Assembly: GCA_030550455.1 (NCBI GenBank)
Contig: JAUQPH010000002.1
Span: 226,950-290,949 of the forward strand
Direction of reading: 5' to 3'
DNA length: 64,000 nucleotides
Origin: Thermoproteota archaeon
GTDB lineage: Archaea; Thermoproteota; Thermoprotei_A; Sulfolobales; NBVN01
The notes beneath the pieces were generated by a model, which was not told the DNA's origin, ran no database searches, and saw nothing but the letters and a program-made list of their open reading frames with translations. The position numbers and the translations under genes were made by a program. The first letter of the stretch is position 1; each line of letters begins with the position of its first letter. Shown here piece by piece: positions 1 through 8,284 of this stretch.

Positions 1-355
1 CCCCGGGTACCTTAGATACTAACCCAGCTCTTTCAAGTTGTTGCAGTATCTTCCTCACGTGATTCCTCGCACCTCTTCTAAAATGAGGTGGAGCAGAGCC
101 CCGCCTTCTCAAGCCTCCATAAATAACGCTGAACGTACCCAAGCCTATGGGTTCCGCAGATACTGCTAGCTTCCTCAAGATGCTAGCTGCCCTCAAGTAC
201 CACCAATCCGGGTCTTCAGGGCTATTTTCTTTGTGAACACCCAATTTAACAAATTGAGCCCAAGACGGGGGTTTAACCTCTTTTATGTTCTCTTTTAAAT
301 ACTCGCTCAACCTCTTTATCAGAGCATCTGCCGGCACTTCCTTTGCTGTCACCAA
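1..355 (-). CDS. rps19e: 30S ribosomal protein S19e (3' end beyond window)
   Basis: Component of the small ribosomal subunit. Reading the minus strand from a TTG at 355 gives a 118-residue partial protein that begins MVTAKEVPADALIKRL and contains the S19e hallmarks: a PPSWAQFVKLGVHKE stretch near residue 30, DPDWWYLRAASILRKL near residue 50, and the GGLRRRGSAPPHF segment near residue 85. Archaeal S19e is usually about 150 residues, so roughly 30 C-terminal residues lie outside the window. The TTG start is chosen because the next codon (GTG) and the sequence VTAKEV match the family N-terminus and no other start fits. Identification is strong; only the exact start is uncertain. Confidence 0.93.
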   Translation of the reverse strand, partial: MVTAKEVPADALIKRLSEYLKENIKEVKPPSWAQFVKLGVHKENSPEDPDWWYLRAASILRKLAVSAEPIGLGTFSVIYGGLRRRGSAPPHFRRGARNHVRKILQQLERAGLVSKVPG

Positions 356-1103
356 TTCCTAGACCCAACTCTAGGAGTTTAGCTAGTTAAAAGGCTTTCT
401 ATGGTTTCTGACCTAGTTTCACTGGCTCACAGTAAATAGGTCTCGAGTGTTATGTTCGTCAAGAACGCATGAACGTTCACTCGTTATCTCCATTCACTCA
501 AGAGTTTTCAAGGTCCGATCTGCTGCTTTTACATGTAAGGTGAGGTAATAAAGTACGCTGAATATCTACGCTCACTTAGCTACTCAGCACTTGTGGAGCT
601 CCTTAGGGTCCGATATTCGGGGTTGTTTTCTTTTTGACGTTTTGAGGGTAATGTTTGTGAGCGTTGCCTATGGTTATAGCTGGGATGAACCTGAGTGGTG
701 ATTAGGGGCAGTGCTCTACGTCGCCTAGGGCTAATACTAAGTGGGGGCCTCGTGCCGTTGGGCTCGACAGCTACTTATGAACCCACGCGGACACTTAAAT
801 CCACGTGGGCAAGGTGGAAACCCCTGAACGCGAAAGAGCACTAACAAACAAAACGAATACCCAGGAAAAACGGAAGCATTAACGATAGCTTAAGGATCTG
901 CAGAATCCTCAAATTACATTAATCTAGAACAGTTGCTAACCTTAGTCACCTTAGAAGTCGGTCTCTATGCTATTGTTTTAGGAGGCTGGCTATAAAGCGA
1001 AAAATGTAACTAGGGAATTCAACCTTGAGAGTCTTCATTGCAACTAAAAAGTGCCGCTCTAAGTCAAGTGCCTGTGTTCGATAATGTTCTTTTGATAGGA
1101 TTG
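356..1103. other. Intergenic region of 748 bp with one mobile-element relic
   Basis: I see no convincing protein gene between S19e and PCNA. The stretch from about 683 to 844 is a GC-rich structured repeat, annotated separately. The rest is AT-rich and broken by stops in every frame. The region lies upstream of S19e and downstream of PCNA, both on the minus strand, so an S19e promoter must be in it; I could not single out a clear A-box. Confidence 0.6.
683..844 (+). repeat. Structured repeat family A, copy 1 (probable decayed tnpB 3' end)
   Basis: This segment aligns over its whole length with the reverse complement of 8330-8478. Both begin with GATGAxCCTGAGTGG and share a conserved core around a TTGGGYTCGAC motif. 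Both then carry two CCACGTGG-type palindromes and end in a purine-rich tail. In one frame both encode the same peptide pattern (PLGSTxTxEPT, then STWxRWK), with no intact gene upstream. A GC-rich RNA-like end combined with remnant coding potential fits the 3' end of an IS200/IS605-type tnpB, where tail codons and omega-RNA overlap. Assignment to that family is inference; the repeat itself is directly visible. Confidence 0.55.
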
Positions 1104-1856
1104 CTAGGCTCTTGGAGCAATCCATATAGTTATCCTAGTACCATCCTCTAGCGATGTATAGATTTTTAGCGGAAGACTTGAGCCGAACTCTACACTTATA
1201 AGGTCTGCGACTGATAGCGCAGGTAGTACGGTCCTTAAGTAGTCAACGTCGTACTTACTGCTTACTACAACTTCTCTTGATTCAAGCTGGTAGAGAGGTT
1301 TATCGAGAGATAGCGATGTCTTGTACGACTTGCTTTCTGAAGCACCCGAAACTTCTATGCTATTTTCTCGAAACACCAGCTCTATTTCGTCTCCAACGAT
1401 CTTTACGTCTCTAATCAACTTCTTGAGGTCTTCAAGAGAGATTTGAAATCTAACTGGTAGCTCTACTTGAATTGGGGCAATAAGTTCCGTAACTGCCTCA
1501 CTTATCTCTATTGAGAACTCGCGCTCAACGCCTGTCTTTATGTTGGTTAGTAGGAGCCTCACGTATCTAGAGGCTTTTTCGTACTGTAGAGTCACGGTAT
1601 CTCTCTTACTAGCTCTCTTGATGCTTCTCAAGAAATCATCTCTAGAAAGAGCTAGAGTAGTTTCCGACTCGACCTCTACAAGCTCAAAAGAAGTACTTGG
1701 AATAACTACTTCTAGCATCATGTTCTTATCTGGAGTTAGAGACCTGAGTTCAAGTCCCTCCGAGCTTACACGAACTGGAACGGTCTCCAGCGGCTTAACT
1801 ACCCCAGAAAAGATTTTTTTGAACTTACTTCCATCACCATGAACTAACTTAAACAT
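1104..1856 (-). CDS. pcn: DNA polymerase sliding clamp (PCNA)
   Basis: Ring-forming processivity clamp for DNA polymerase, loaded by RfcS/RfcL, whose genes lie about 42 kb away in this window. The 250 residues match archaeal PCNA length. The N-terminus FKLVHGDGSKFKKIFSGVVKPLETVPVRV and the LRSLTPDKNMMLEVVIPS segment near residue 40 are typical of the first clamp domain. A lysine and arginine-rich helix near residues 75-85 (SRDDFLRSIKRASKRD) provides basic residues facing DNA. The C-terminus RITIWIAPRA is the usual last strand and tail. Crenarchaea usually have several PCNA paralogues forming a heterotrimer; I cannot tell which one this is. ATG start at 1856. Confidence 0.93.
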   Translation of the reverse strand: MFKLVHGDGSKFKKIFSGVVKPLETVPVRVSSEGLELRSLTPDKNMMLEVVIPSTSFELVEVESETTLALSRDDFLRSIKRASKRDTVTLQYEKASRYVRLLLTNIKTGVEREFSIEISEAVTELIAPIQVELPVRFQISLEDLKKLIRDVKIVGDEIELVFRENSIEVSGASESKSYKTSLSLDKPLYQLESREVVVSSKYDVDYLRTVLPALSVADLISVEFGSSLPLKIYTSLEDGTRITIWIAPRA

Positions 1857-2012
1857 CGCTACACCTAAACGCTACTGCAGTACAGAATAATAAAAGCGAA
1901 ATGTGAAGTAGCGAGAGTAAATTCATGCTATAAGATGATGAAAACAAGTTTCACAATAGAGAGCTTACCTTAAGCTATGAAAGTCCGCTCAATTCAGCCG
2001 GAAAAGCGATGG

Positions 2013-2192
2013 CTAGACTGCTTCTACCTTAGTTGGGCTACTCTTTCTTGCTTTAACTACTAGTTTTGAACCACACACCGGACAGCGTATGAAGGCATAA
2101 CCCTCTCTCAATGCCTTCTCACTAAATGGTTCAAGCTCCTGCTTCCCGAAGATCTTACCGCAAACCCAGCATTTGTAGTATACAGACGCCAT
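2013..2192 (-). CDS. rpoP: Probable DNA-directed RNA polymerase subunit P (Rpb12-like zinc ribbon)
   Basis: A 59-codon gene with ATG at 2192. The protein starts MASVYYKCWVCGKIF and has a second CPVCG pair about 30 residues later, giving a four-cysteine zinc ribbon. It then has a basic tail (VVKARKSSPTKVEAV) that resembles the end of crenarchaeal RpoP. The insert between the two CxxC pairs is longer than I expect for RpoP, so another small zinc ribbon is possible. RpoP would stabilise the Rpo3/Rpo10/Rpo11 platform of RNA polymerase. It lies between PCNA and the flavodiiron gene on the same strand, separated from PCNA by about 156 bp. The gene is well supported by its cysteines and clean start; the exact family is moderately supported. 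Confidence 0.62.
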   Translation of the reverse strand: MASVYYKCWVCGKIFGKQELEPFSEKALREGYAFIRCPVCGSKLVVKARKSSPTKVEAV

Positions 2193-2314
2193 ATTGGACG
2201 GTTCCTCTTAAACTAATCTATAAGACGTATAAAAAGCTTTCACATTCTGCTGTAAGCGCCTCAAATGCTGCTTAGTGTCTAACTTAATAGCGTTACATGT
2301 ACAGAATAAAAGTT

Positions 2315-3559
2315 CTAAGGACAGCTACCGAGCTTCCTTAGCTCAGTTACGAGTTTTTCAACTAGTTCCTCAATTTTCTTCTTGTCCTCAGAGGTAGGCT
2401 GAGACTTAGTCGCTATAACTGGTTCAACTATTTGGAAACCCGATTTGTTTAGAGTTTCAACAGCTTCCTTGACTGATGAACCCCATGAGAACGTGTTCAA
2501 GATCGCAGCAAGCCTCCCCCTTCCATACTGCTTGACGTAGAAGTAGTTCATGACCTCTTTCACGGGTGGAAAAACCGAGGCGTCATACGTAGGAAAAGCG
2601 AATATTACCGCACCCGAGTTCCATGTCAGGTGCAGAATGTAGGATGGATGCACTCTAGCAGCATCTATTAAATCAACTACAACACCGCTCTTCTCGAAGG
2701 TTTCTGCTACTGCTTTAACTATCTCCTCAGTTCTTCCATACATAGACCCATACACTATGGTTACTTTGGCGCAAACTTTAGGTTGAGATAGGTCTCTATA
2801 CAATGCTACTATGCTATCTACATGCTTTCTGTATATTGGGCCATGAGATGGCGCAAGCACCTTAATCTTTAATCCAAGCTTTTCGACTTTATTAATGGCG
2901 TCTAAGACGTTTTTCGAGTACTTAGATACTATGTTAGAAAAGTATCTCTTAGCTTCCTCGATATAGTAGTTGAGCTCTACTTCATCATCAAATATCCCGC
3001 TAATGAGGGCGCCGTAGGAACCAAATGCGTCACAGCTGAAGAGTATGCCGTCTTCCTCTAGGTACGTCATCATAGTCTCCGGCCAGTGAAGCCATGGTGT
3101 ATGTATAAATCTGAGGGTCTTATCTCCTAAGCTCACTGTGTCCCCGTCTCTCACTTCTACTATTCTGTCTTTAGGGATGGAATATAGAGACTCTACGATC
3201 TTAGCTCCAGTCGGAGAGATGAGCACTTGCGCGTTCTCCGCTAAACTAAGAAGCTTTGATGTTGATGCGTGATGGTCGGGCTCTAAATGATTGATCACTA
3301 CATACTTAATCTTTCTTAGATCTCCAACTACCCTCCAGATCTTCCCAACGTACTCGTAGGTTAGATGCTCATCAACACCGTCGATTACCGCCGCACCATT
3401 AGCTCCGATAACAGTGTATGCGTTATAAGAAATCCCTCCGGGTATTGGCCACAGCGACTCAAACAGGTCTTTAACGCAATCGTTAACTCCTACCCAGAAT
3501 ACTTTAGGAACTATCTCTCTAGGTTCTAAATAAACCCCCCTTAGGTCAGTGCAATCCAC
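2315..3559 (-). CDS. Flavodiiron protein (FprA/A-type flavoprotein)
   Basis: Cytoplasmic oxygen or nitric-oxide reductase with a diiron metallo-beta-lactamase domain followed by a flavodoxin domain. In the N-terminal domain all iron ligands can be read: HLEPDHH near residue 91, HTPWLHWPET near residue 153, a CDAFGSYG aspartate near residue 176, and SHGPIYRKH near residue 239. The C-terminal half has the FMN-binding flavodoxin motif YGSMYGRTEEIVKAV near residue 271 and the expected AFPTYD and FSWGSS loops. At 414 residues the length is normal for class A. There is no rubredoxin fusion and no rubredoxin gene next to it. GTG start at 3559. It likely protects an anaerobe from O2. Confidence 0.9.
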   Translation of the reverse strand: MDCTDLRGVYLEPREIVPKVFWVGVNDCVKDLFESLWPIPGGISYNAYTVIGANGAAVIDGVDEHLTYEYVGKIWRVVGDLRKIKYVVINHLEPDHHASTSKLLSLAENAQVLISPTGAKIVESLYSIPKDRIVEVRDGDTVSLGDKTLRFIHTPWLHWPETMMTYLEEDGILFSCDAFGSYGALISGIFDDEVELNYYIEEAKRYFSNIVSKYSKNVLDAINKVEKLGLKIKVLAPSHGPIYRKHVDSIVALYRDLSQPKVCAKVTIVYGSMYGRTEEIVKAVAETFEKSGVVVDLIDAARVHPSYILHLTWNSGAVIFAFPTYDASVFPPVKEVMNYFYVKQYGRGRLAAILNTFSWGSSVKEAVETLNKSGFQIVEPVIATKSQPTSEDKKKIEELVEKLVTELRKLGSCP

Positions 3560-3735
3560 GCTACTACACCATCGATAATATTCCTCGATTCATTAAATAT
3601 TGCTCAGGTTATATCATGGACGCTAGGCAGTTCGTTAAACAAATCGTTTTAAGTGATGAAAACCTTGGACTTCGATCACTCCAATTACGTCCAGCTTATT
3701 ACGTAAAGCAAGTATAACTACAGAGTGGGCATCTC

Positions 3736-4737
3736 TTGGGTGACGTAATAGTTGCGGATAACCTAGTCAAGAGGTTTACTACTAAGAAGCGTGTCGGACT
3801 CTTTCGAAGCTATTCCGAGATAGTTGAAGCTCTCAGGGGTGTTTCATTTAGAGTTAGAGACAAGGAAATAGTTGGTCTTTTAGGTCCTAACGGTGCTGGT
3901 AAGACTACAACTATTAAGATATTGTCGACACTGCTTCTACCCGACTCCGGTTCCGCAACGGTCTATGGTTACGATGTAGTTCGAGAAGCTCAAAAAGTTC
4001 GCAAAGTGATCGGAATAATGCTGTCCGTTGAGAAAGGATTCTACGGGAGACTTACCGGTAGAGAGAATCTCATATACTTCGGTTCTCTTTACGGCATGGA
4101 GAAGCAGGAACTTGAAAAAAGAGTCGACTTTCTTCTAGAGCTCGTCGGACTCAAGGAATTAGGAGGAAGCGATAGACTCTATGAAGAGTACAGCCTCGGC
4201 ATGAAGGCTAGACTAGCACTGGCAAGAGCTTTACTTAAGGACCCACCGGTACTGCTGCTCGACGAACCCACTCTGGGTCTCGACCCCCCATCAGCTAGAA
4301 GAATTAGAGGTCTCGTGCGGGAGCTTGCTTCTAGTGAGGGTAAGGCAGTACTTTATACGTCACACAACATGTTCGAAGTAGAGCTTGTATGCGATAGAGT
4401 AGTACTCATAAACAAGGGAGTGATAGTTGCCGACGGAACTCCAGATGAGCTCAAAAGCATGCTTCCCAACATACGTACTTTAGAACTCCACCTCAAGAAG
4501 GTTCCGGAGGGTCTTGTAGACGAAATAAGAAGTTTCGGGCTAGAAGTTAGAGAACCTTTACAAACTCCTGAGGGTCTATATGTCCTTAAGGTACTAGCTA
4601 GAAAACCTGAGGAGGTGGTTGATGACATCTTGAGAGCTGCTGTTTCTAGAGGTGTCGATGTTGTTAGACTCAAGATCGAGGAACCCACTCTCGAAGACGT
4701 ATTTGTCTACTTTACTGATAGAGGTGTTAAAGATTAA
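3736..4737 (+). CDS. ABC transporter ATP-binding protein (exporter type)
   Basis: ATPase subunit of an ABC exporter whose two permeases follow directly. The 333-residue protein shows Walker A (GPNGAGKTTT near residue 54), an ABC signature in divergent form (YSLGMKARLALARA near residue 155), Walker B (VLLLDEPTLGLDP near residue 174) and the H-loop (YTSHNM near residue 211). The C-terminal 90 residues form the accessory domain seen in drug or polysaccharide exporters of the DrrA/NodI type. The start is TTG at 3736, in a weak TTGGGTGACG context. The end overlaps the next gene by 14 bp, pointing to translational coupling. The substrate cannot be read from sequence. Confidence 0.88.
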   Translation: MGDVIVADNLVKRFTTKKRVGLFRSYSEIVEALRGVSFRVRDKEIVGLLGPNGAGKTTTIKILSTLLLPDSGSATVYGYDVVREAQKVRKVIGIMLSVEKGFYGRLTGRENLIYFGSLYGMEKQELEKRVDFLLELVGLKELGGSDRLYEEYSLGMKARLALARALLKDPPVLLLDEPTLGLDPPSARRIRGLVRELASSEGKAVLYTSHNMFEVELVCDRVVLINKGVIVADGTPDELKSMLPNIRTLELHLKKVPEGLVDEIRSFGLEVREPLQTPEGLYVLKVLARKPEEVVDDILRAAVSRGVDVVRLKIEEPTLEDVFVYFTDRGVKD

Positions 4738-5542
4738 GAACTTATTTAGGTTAGTTAGAGCTGAAATGCTGCTTGTATACGCTGACTTCTTTAGGAGAAA
4801 AATAGTAATGATTACTTACTTAGCTTGGCCCTACATGACGACTACATTTATGCTAATGATAGGGTACGCTGTTGGCTCTCCTCAAGCGTTTGCCGAAAGA
4901 GTTGGGGTTGAGCCCGCACTGTTTCTAATAGTCGGTAGCTACCTTCTCTTCTCTAGCATGTCTGTCGTAGACGATATAATGTGGAGACCGATTTTTGACG
5001 AAAGCGTTGGAACTCTACCTTACATTATATCAAGTCCAGCAGGAGTCGTATTACACTACTTATCCATACCTATTCCAAGGTTCGTTCTGTCTCTAGTTCT
5101 TGGATTAACAACGCTATTTCCAGTGCTAGTGGTTCTTAGAGGTCTTAGTGGGGTTTTAATTGGGTTGATCGTCATGTTTATATCCGTAGTATCTGTAGCG
5201 ACTTTCGTGCCTCTAGCTACAGCCTTGGGTCTAGGGCTCTATGTAGCTGGAGGGGAAAACTGGAGGGCAATAAACTTCTTAAGACCCCTGCTTCTCATCT
5301 TGGTGGGAGTATACTATCCGAGGTGGTTAATGAGTCTACCTCTTTATATCGTCTCTTCCCTAATTCCTCCAGCTCACTGCGTTGAGGTAGTTCAAAGAAT
5401 AGTGGTTGGTTTAGCGGAAGCATCGACTATCACGGTTTCACTAGTTTTGGCGCTATTTCTAGGCCTGGCATATAGTCCAGGGATGTTGCGAGCTACGAGA
5501 GCGTGGGAGCTAAGAAAACTCAGAGAGGGTGTTAAAACATGA
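4724..5542 (+). CDS. ABC transporter permease, first subunit
   Basis: Integral membrane subunit of the exporter. I start it at GTG 4724, directly behind the GAGGTG of the upstream gene's 3' end, giving 272 residues that begin MLKIKNLFRLVRAEM. A longer frame back to 4652 would overlap the ATPase far more and adds a non-membrane leader. About six hydrophobic segments are visible, after a short amphipathic N-terminal helix, as in ABC-2 type permeases. The segment YYPRWLMSLPLYIVSSLIPPAHCVEVVQ matches the conserved region before the last helix of this family. The stop overlaps the start of the second permease by 4 bp. Confidence 0.82.
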   Translation: MLKIKNLFRLVRAEMLLVYADFFRRKIVMITYLAWPYMTTTFMLMIGYAVGSPQAFAERVGVEPALFLIVGSYLLFSSMSVVDDIMWRPIFDESVGTLPYIISSPAGVVLHYLSIPIPRFVLSLVLGLTTLFPVLVVLRGLSGVLIGLIVMFISVVSVATFVPLATALGLGLYVAGGENWRAINFLRPLLLILVGVYYPRWLMSLPLYIVSSLIPPAHCVEVVQRIVVGLAEASTITVSLVLALFLGLAYSPGMLRATRAWELRKLREGVKT

Positions 5543-6345
5543 GGAACTTAATAAAGTCGGCCAAGGCCGTCTTAGTGGCTTATTTCGTGGGAGAACTTGT
5601 GAGAAGTAAGGGTCTCGCATACGGTCTGCTCTCGCTTGCCGTATGGCTATCTATGTTCATTGTTCCTGCTTCATTGTTTATTAAAGGAGAGACGGAGAGC
5701 TCTCTATCAGCCGGTGTCCTAATTGGTTCAGCCATATTCCTAGCTTATAGTACAGCGACTTGGGATTGGGCTGTGCTACTGAGGTGGCTGATGCAGTTAG
5801 GAATTCTTGAGTATGTGATTGCTTCAGGTAGCTCCATATTTTCCCACTATCTAGGGACGGTACCTGTGTCTATAGCGTGGTACTCTATGGCTTTAGCCAT
5901 AGCATATACCATAGTTAGTGTTTTCTTGGGACCACCTAAGGTAGTTTTAGTAGACCCAGTAGCTTTTGCCATCGGAGTGGTATCACTGTTGATGGTTCTT
6001 ATGGCATACTCCTTCATGCTAGGTGGAACGCTTTTAGCTGCTGGAACCGCTGGACCCATCATAGAGTTCATCGGGTGGATATTGCCAATAGCAACTGGGG
6101 GACTCACACCGCTGTCTATCATGCCGAAACCTCTTCAAGTAGTAGCTTACTTAACTCCGTTTAGTTATCCTGCTGAACTTCTCCGTTACTCTCTTGGCAT
6201 TTCAAACCCCGTATTGGAGCCCAGCTTAGTGGTTATTTTAGGGGCTACGTATTCAACAATTTTTCTTGGACTCTCGTCAATTTATCTTAAGCACCAGGTT
6301 AGAAGAATGTTGAAAGAGGGAGTGCGATCAGTTGCTCTATTTTAA
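5539..6345 (+). CDS. ABC transporter permease, second subunit
   Basis: Second ABC-2 type membrane subunit, 268 residues with about six transmembrane helices. Its ATG overlaps the preceding stop (ATGA-type junction), so the three genes form one operon. The stretch GLTPLSIMPKPLQVVAYLTPFSYPAELLRYSLG, about 50 residues before the end, matches the conserved pre-terminal motif of ABC-2 permeases. It resembles the first permease in organisation but not closely in sequence, so the exporter is probably a heterodimer in the membrane driven by the single ATPase gene upstream. Substrate unknown. Confidence 0.82.
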   Translation: MRNLIKSAKAVLVAYFVGELVRSKGLAYGLLSLAVWLSMFIVPASLFIKGETESSLSAGVLIGSAIFLAYSTATWDWAVLLRWLMQLGILEYVIASGSSIFSHYLGTVPVSIAWYSMALAIAYTIVSVFLGPPKVVLVDPVAFAIGVVSLLMVLMAYSFMLGGTLLAAGTAGPIIEFIGWILPIATGGLTPLSIMPKPLQVVAYLTPFSYPAELLRYSLGISNPVLEPSLVVILGATYSTIFLGLSSIYLKHQVRRMLKEGVRSVALF

Positions 6346-6462
6346 GGAGTTAAATCTCTGGTATACGTACGATGTGATTAACATCGCTGCCCACGCTTGT
6401 TTCTTCATCATCTCCATCAAGCACTGCGAAAATCGAGAAAAACCTAGACTCCTATGCACGCT

Positions 6463-6745
6463 GGGGGTTCAGCTCTGATGTAGGTTTATATTGGTTGATT
6501 TCATTGCCTCATCTCTTTCCCCCGCATTGGTCTTGGGTTTGCATCACCCTTGGGGGCGTTCAGGGCGACCCCTAGCACCCCACATCTTAGATGTCTCGGG
6601 GAGAGCCACCATCTACACTATCAAACGGCTCTCGATCCCTCATCGAGATGTATCTACGTATATCACTGTATAAGGTGTTTATAAGCGTTTCTATCAATAC
6701 CAACCGATACGAACAAATATGAAAAACGAAACAGCTTCACAAGGC
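6463..6745 (-). mobile_element. MITE-like non-autonomous IS200/IS605-type element, copy 1
   Basis: A 283-bp unit, nearly identical to 55434-55724. On the minus strand it runs from a left end (GCCTTGTGAAGCTGTTTCG) to a right end finishing AGAGCTGAACCCCC. Its right 125 bp match the 3' end of the intact tnpB element at 32663 (right-end start GGGGTTCAGCTCTGAT). Its left 35 bp match the left end of that element around GAAACAG. The middle contains only hairpins (for example CTCGATCCCTCATCGAG) and no transposase codons. It can be read as an internal deletion derivative moved by a transposase in trans, and the retained right end may still encode an omega-RNA-like transcript. Confidence 0.75.
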
Positions 6746-6885
6746 ATCTCGACTATTTCGATTGGTAATCGGAACTTATAGTAAACCTAGACATCAGATA
6801 CTCGCCGTCTTTACTATGCGTGACTCGAGAAAACTGCTGTCGAAGGCTTGGCTCTCTGGTGGGTAAAGGGTCAGCAAAATGTTAT

Positions 6886-7254
6886 TTAAAATGCTTCGAA
6901 CTCTAGGCCTAGATCTCTGAGTATTTCGGTGATTTCCTCAATCTTAACTCTCTTATCAAACACTATGGTTACCTTCTTAATCTTGTCGACTTCGAGCTTT
7001 ATTTTATCTACTGTCACTCTCCCCGCTAGCATATCTACTTCGTTCTTCCTGGGAGCTACGTATTCTTTATGTTTCTTACGGATGTACTCATAAAAAGCAT
7101 CGAAGTTTTCAAGTATCCTAATGGAATCCTCTATGTCTTCGTAGACCCCTTTTTTCTCTTTTAAGAGTTTCAGAAAGCGCAAAGCGTTTTCGAGACTTAG
7201 TTCTAAGTGAATATAGCCGAGCTGCCTAGTTAGTTTGACATTCGCTGGGTTCAT
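6886..7254 (-). CDS. Hypothetical protein, 122 residues
   Basis: Not recognised. ATG at 7254. The N-terminal half is predicted to be helical and charged (ALRFLKLLKEKKGVYEDIEDSIRILENF, then FYEYIRKKHKEYV). The C-terminal half has alternating beta-like strands (DMLAGRVTVDKIKLEVDKIKKVTIVFD) and ends in a helix. There are no cysteines, signal peptide or membrane segment, so it should be a soluble cytoplasmic protein. It stands alone between a MITE-like copy and a relic-rich gap. Codon use looks like that of neighbouring genes, and the continuous charge pattern supports a real gene. Confidence 0.6.
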   Translation of the reverse strand: MNPANVKLTRQLGYIHLELSLENALRFLKLLKEKKGVYEDIEDSIRILENFDAFYEYIRKKHKEYVAPRKNEVDMLAGRVTVDKIKLEVDKIKKVTIVFDKRVKIEEITEILRDLGLEFEAF

Positions 7255-7726
7255 CAGTTAACGCCTACACACAAATATTGACTAAAAACTATTATGCGTA
7301 AGTGCTAATAAAAGTAAATTGAGTTTCAGGGTTGGCAATCGTTCTAGTGTGTTAGGTTTAAAGGTTTTGTAGGACTTTTTCACGATGATGGGAGGTACTT
7401 TGAGACACCTAGAGGTAGAGTCTAGATGTGGGCCCCGTGCTGTTGGGCTCGAAGGGTGCCCGTGACTCCTGCGTAGAGTAGCTAGTAGCCTCAGTGAACC
7501 GCTGGTAGGAGGCACAACTCACCCTAGGAAAACCTACAAAAACCTAGAGCGGGAAACGGAGCTAATAGGTAAAGGGCTACTAGCTAGATTCTTTGAAGCT
7601 AGCTCCTTAGTCATGAAAGTAGCTAGGTTCCGCTTAAGACCGAACCTTTAAGATTTTGTTAGACCAATCAACGCATGACAGCCTACGTGGAAGCTTGGTA
7701 AACGTGTTTCGTTCTTGTATGTTAAT
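7255..7726. other. Intergenic region of 472 bp holding a family A relic
   Basis: No supported protein gene. Positions about 7384-7566 hold a structured relic, annotated separately. The following stretch (7567-7720) contains an imperfect inverted repeat around CTAGCTAGATTC and GAAGCTAGCT and is otherwise featureless. The promoter of the hypothetical gene ending at 6886 should lie near 7260-7300, where AT-rich sequence is present. Confidence 0.5.
7384..7566 (+). repeat. Structured repeat family A, copy 3
   Basis: Shares with copy 1 the core GTGGGxCCxCGTGCYGTTGGGCTCGA. It shares with 34814-34880 the 3' segment CTCACCCTAGGAAAACCTAC followed by AAAACCTAG, a purine-rich GCGGGAAACG and GAGCTA. The core region also resembles 55146-55237. 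The CCTAGG halves can pair. It is shorter and more decayed than copies 1 and 2. I read it as another degraded 3' end of an IS605-type element; the homology to the other copies is the observation and the origin is inference. Confidence 0.5.
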
Positions 7727-8284
7727 TTAAGGTAGCTTAACTATGGTGCTTCTCCCCAGAGGATCCTCTAGGATTAGAGTAAAGTCTATTTCTCCTTTAA
7801 GTGCTCTACTTAATTCTTCTAGCTTTCTTCGGCAATCCTCATTACCTTCCTGACACATTCCTGAAAGCAGGTCGACTACGTTTTCAAGTATTCCCCTAGC
7901 TGTCGTTATGTACCCTTGTGCTGCTGGTCCAGGAGTTATCTCGATCCCAAGCTCCGGTATAATCACAGTAGCTGATGAAGATTTAACTAAAAGATAATCG
8001 CCGGACTCCTTAGATACTCTAACTTGGAGCCTCTTTGGTTCTCCGTACTCAGCGAGATAGACGTCTCTATAGACGTAGCCACAGTTAGAGCACTTACCAG
8101 TTTCGAGGACGAGTTCACCAAAGAATTCTACCTGTGTAATGTGCGCAGTTATCTTTAAGCTATAATTGTTGCACAAAGGACACTTTAATGTTTCCTCAAA
8201 TAGAACTCTAGGAGTGCCCATTTCCCCCATTTCGATACCGATTTCCGCTAAATGATTTTCGGACGCCATAGGAGGTATCACCAT
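7727..8284 (-). CDS. ZPR1-family zinc-finger protein
   Basis: Archaeal single-domain member of the ZPR1 family, 185 residues. The zinc finger is clear: CPLCN near residue 36 followed about 30 residues later by CSNCGYVYRD. Between and after lie ZPR1-type strands (LKITAHITQVEFFGELVLETGKC, then EYGEPKRLQVRV) and the conserved ELGIEITPGPAAQGYITTARGILENV block near residue 117. In eukaryotes ZPR1 binds eEF1A; in archaea an EF1A-folding or translation role is inferred from the family. Two ATGs, at 8284 and 8269, are possible starts. A family A relic lies directly upstream and may have replaced its natural promoter region. Confidence 0.85.
   Translation of the reverse strand: MVIPPMASENHLAEIGIEMGEMGTPRVLFEETLKCPLCNNYSLKITAHITQVEFFGELVLETGKCSNCGYVYRDVYLAEYGEPKRLQVRVSKESGDYLLVKSSSATVIIPELGIEITPGPAAQGYITTARGILENVVDLLSGMCQEGNEDCRRKLEELSRALKGEIDFTLILEDPLGRSTIVKLP

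Noticed and set aside
1934-1975. C/D box sRNA starting at ATGATGA
   Set aside because: No box D at suitable distance and no C'/D' pair.
6491-6673. Open frame inside MITE-like copy 1 (and its counterpart at 55449-55652)
   Set aside because: Lies antisense to the tnpB-derived right end and is not conserved as protein between copies.
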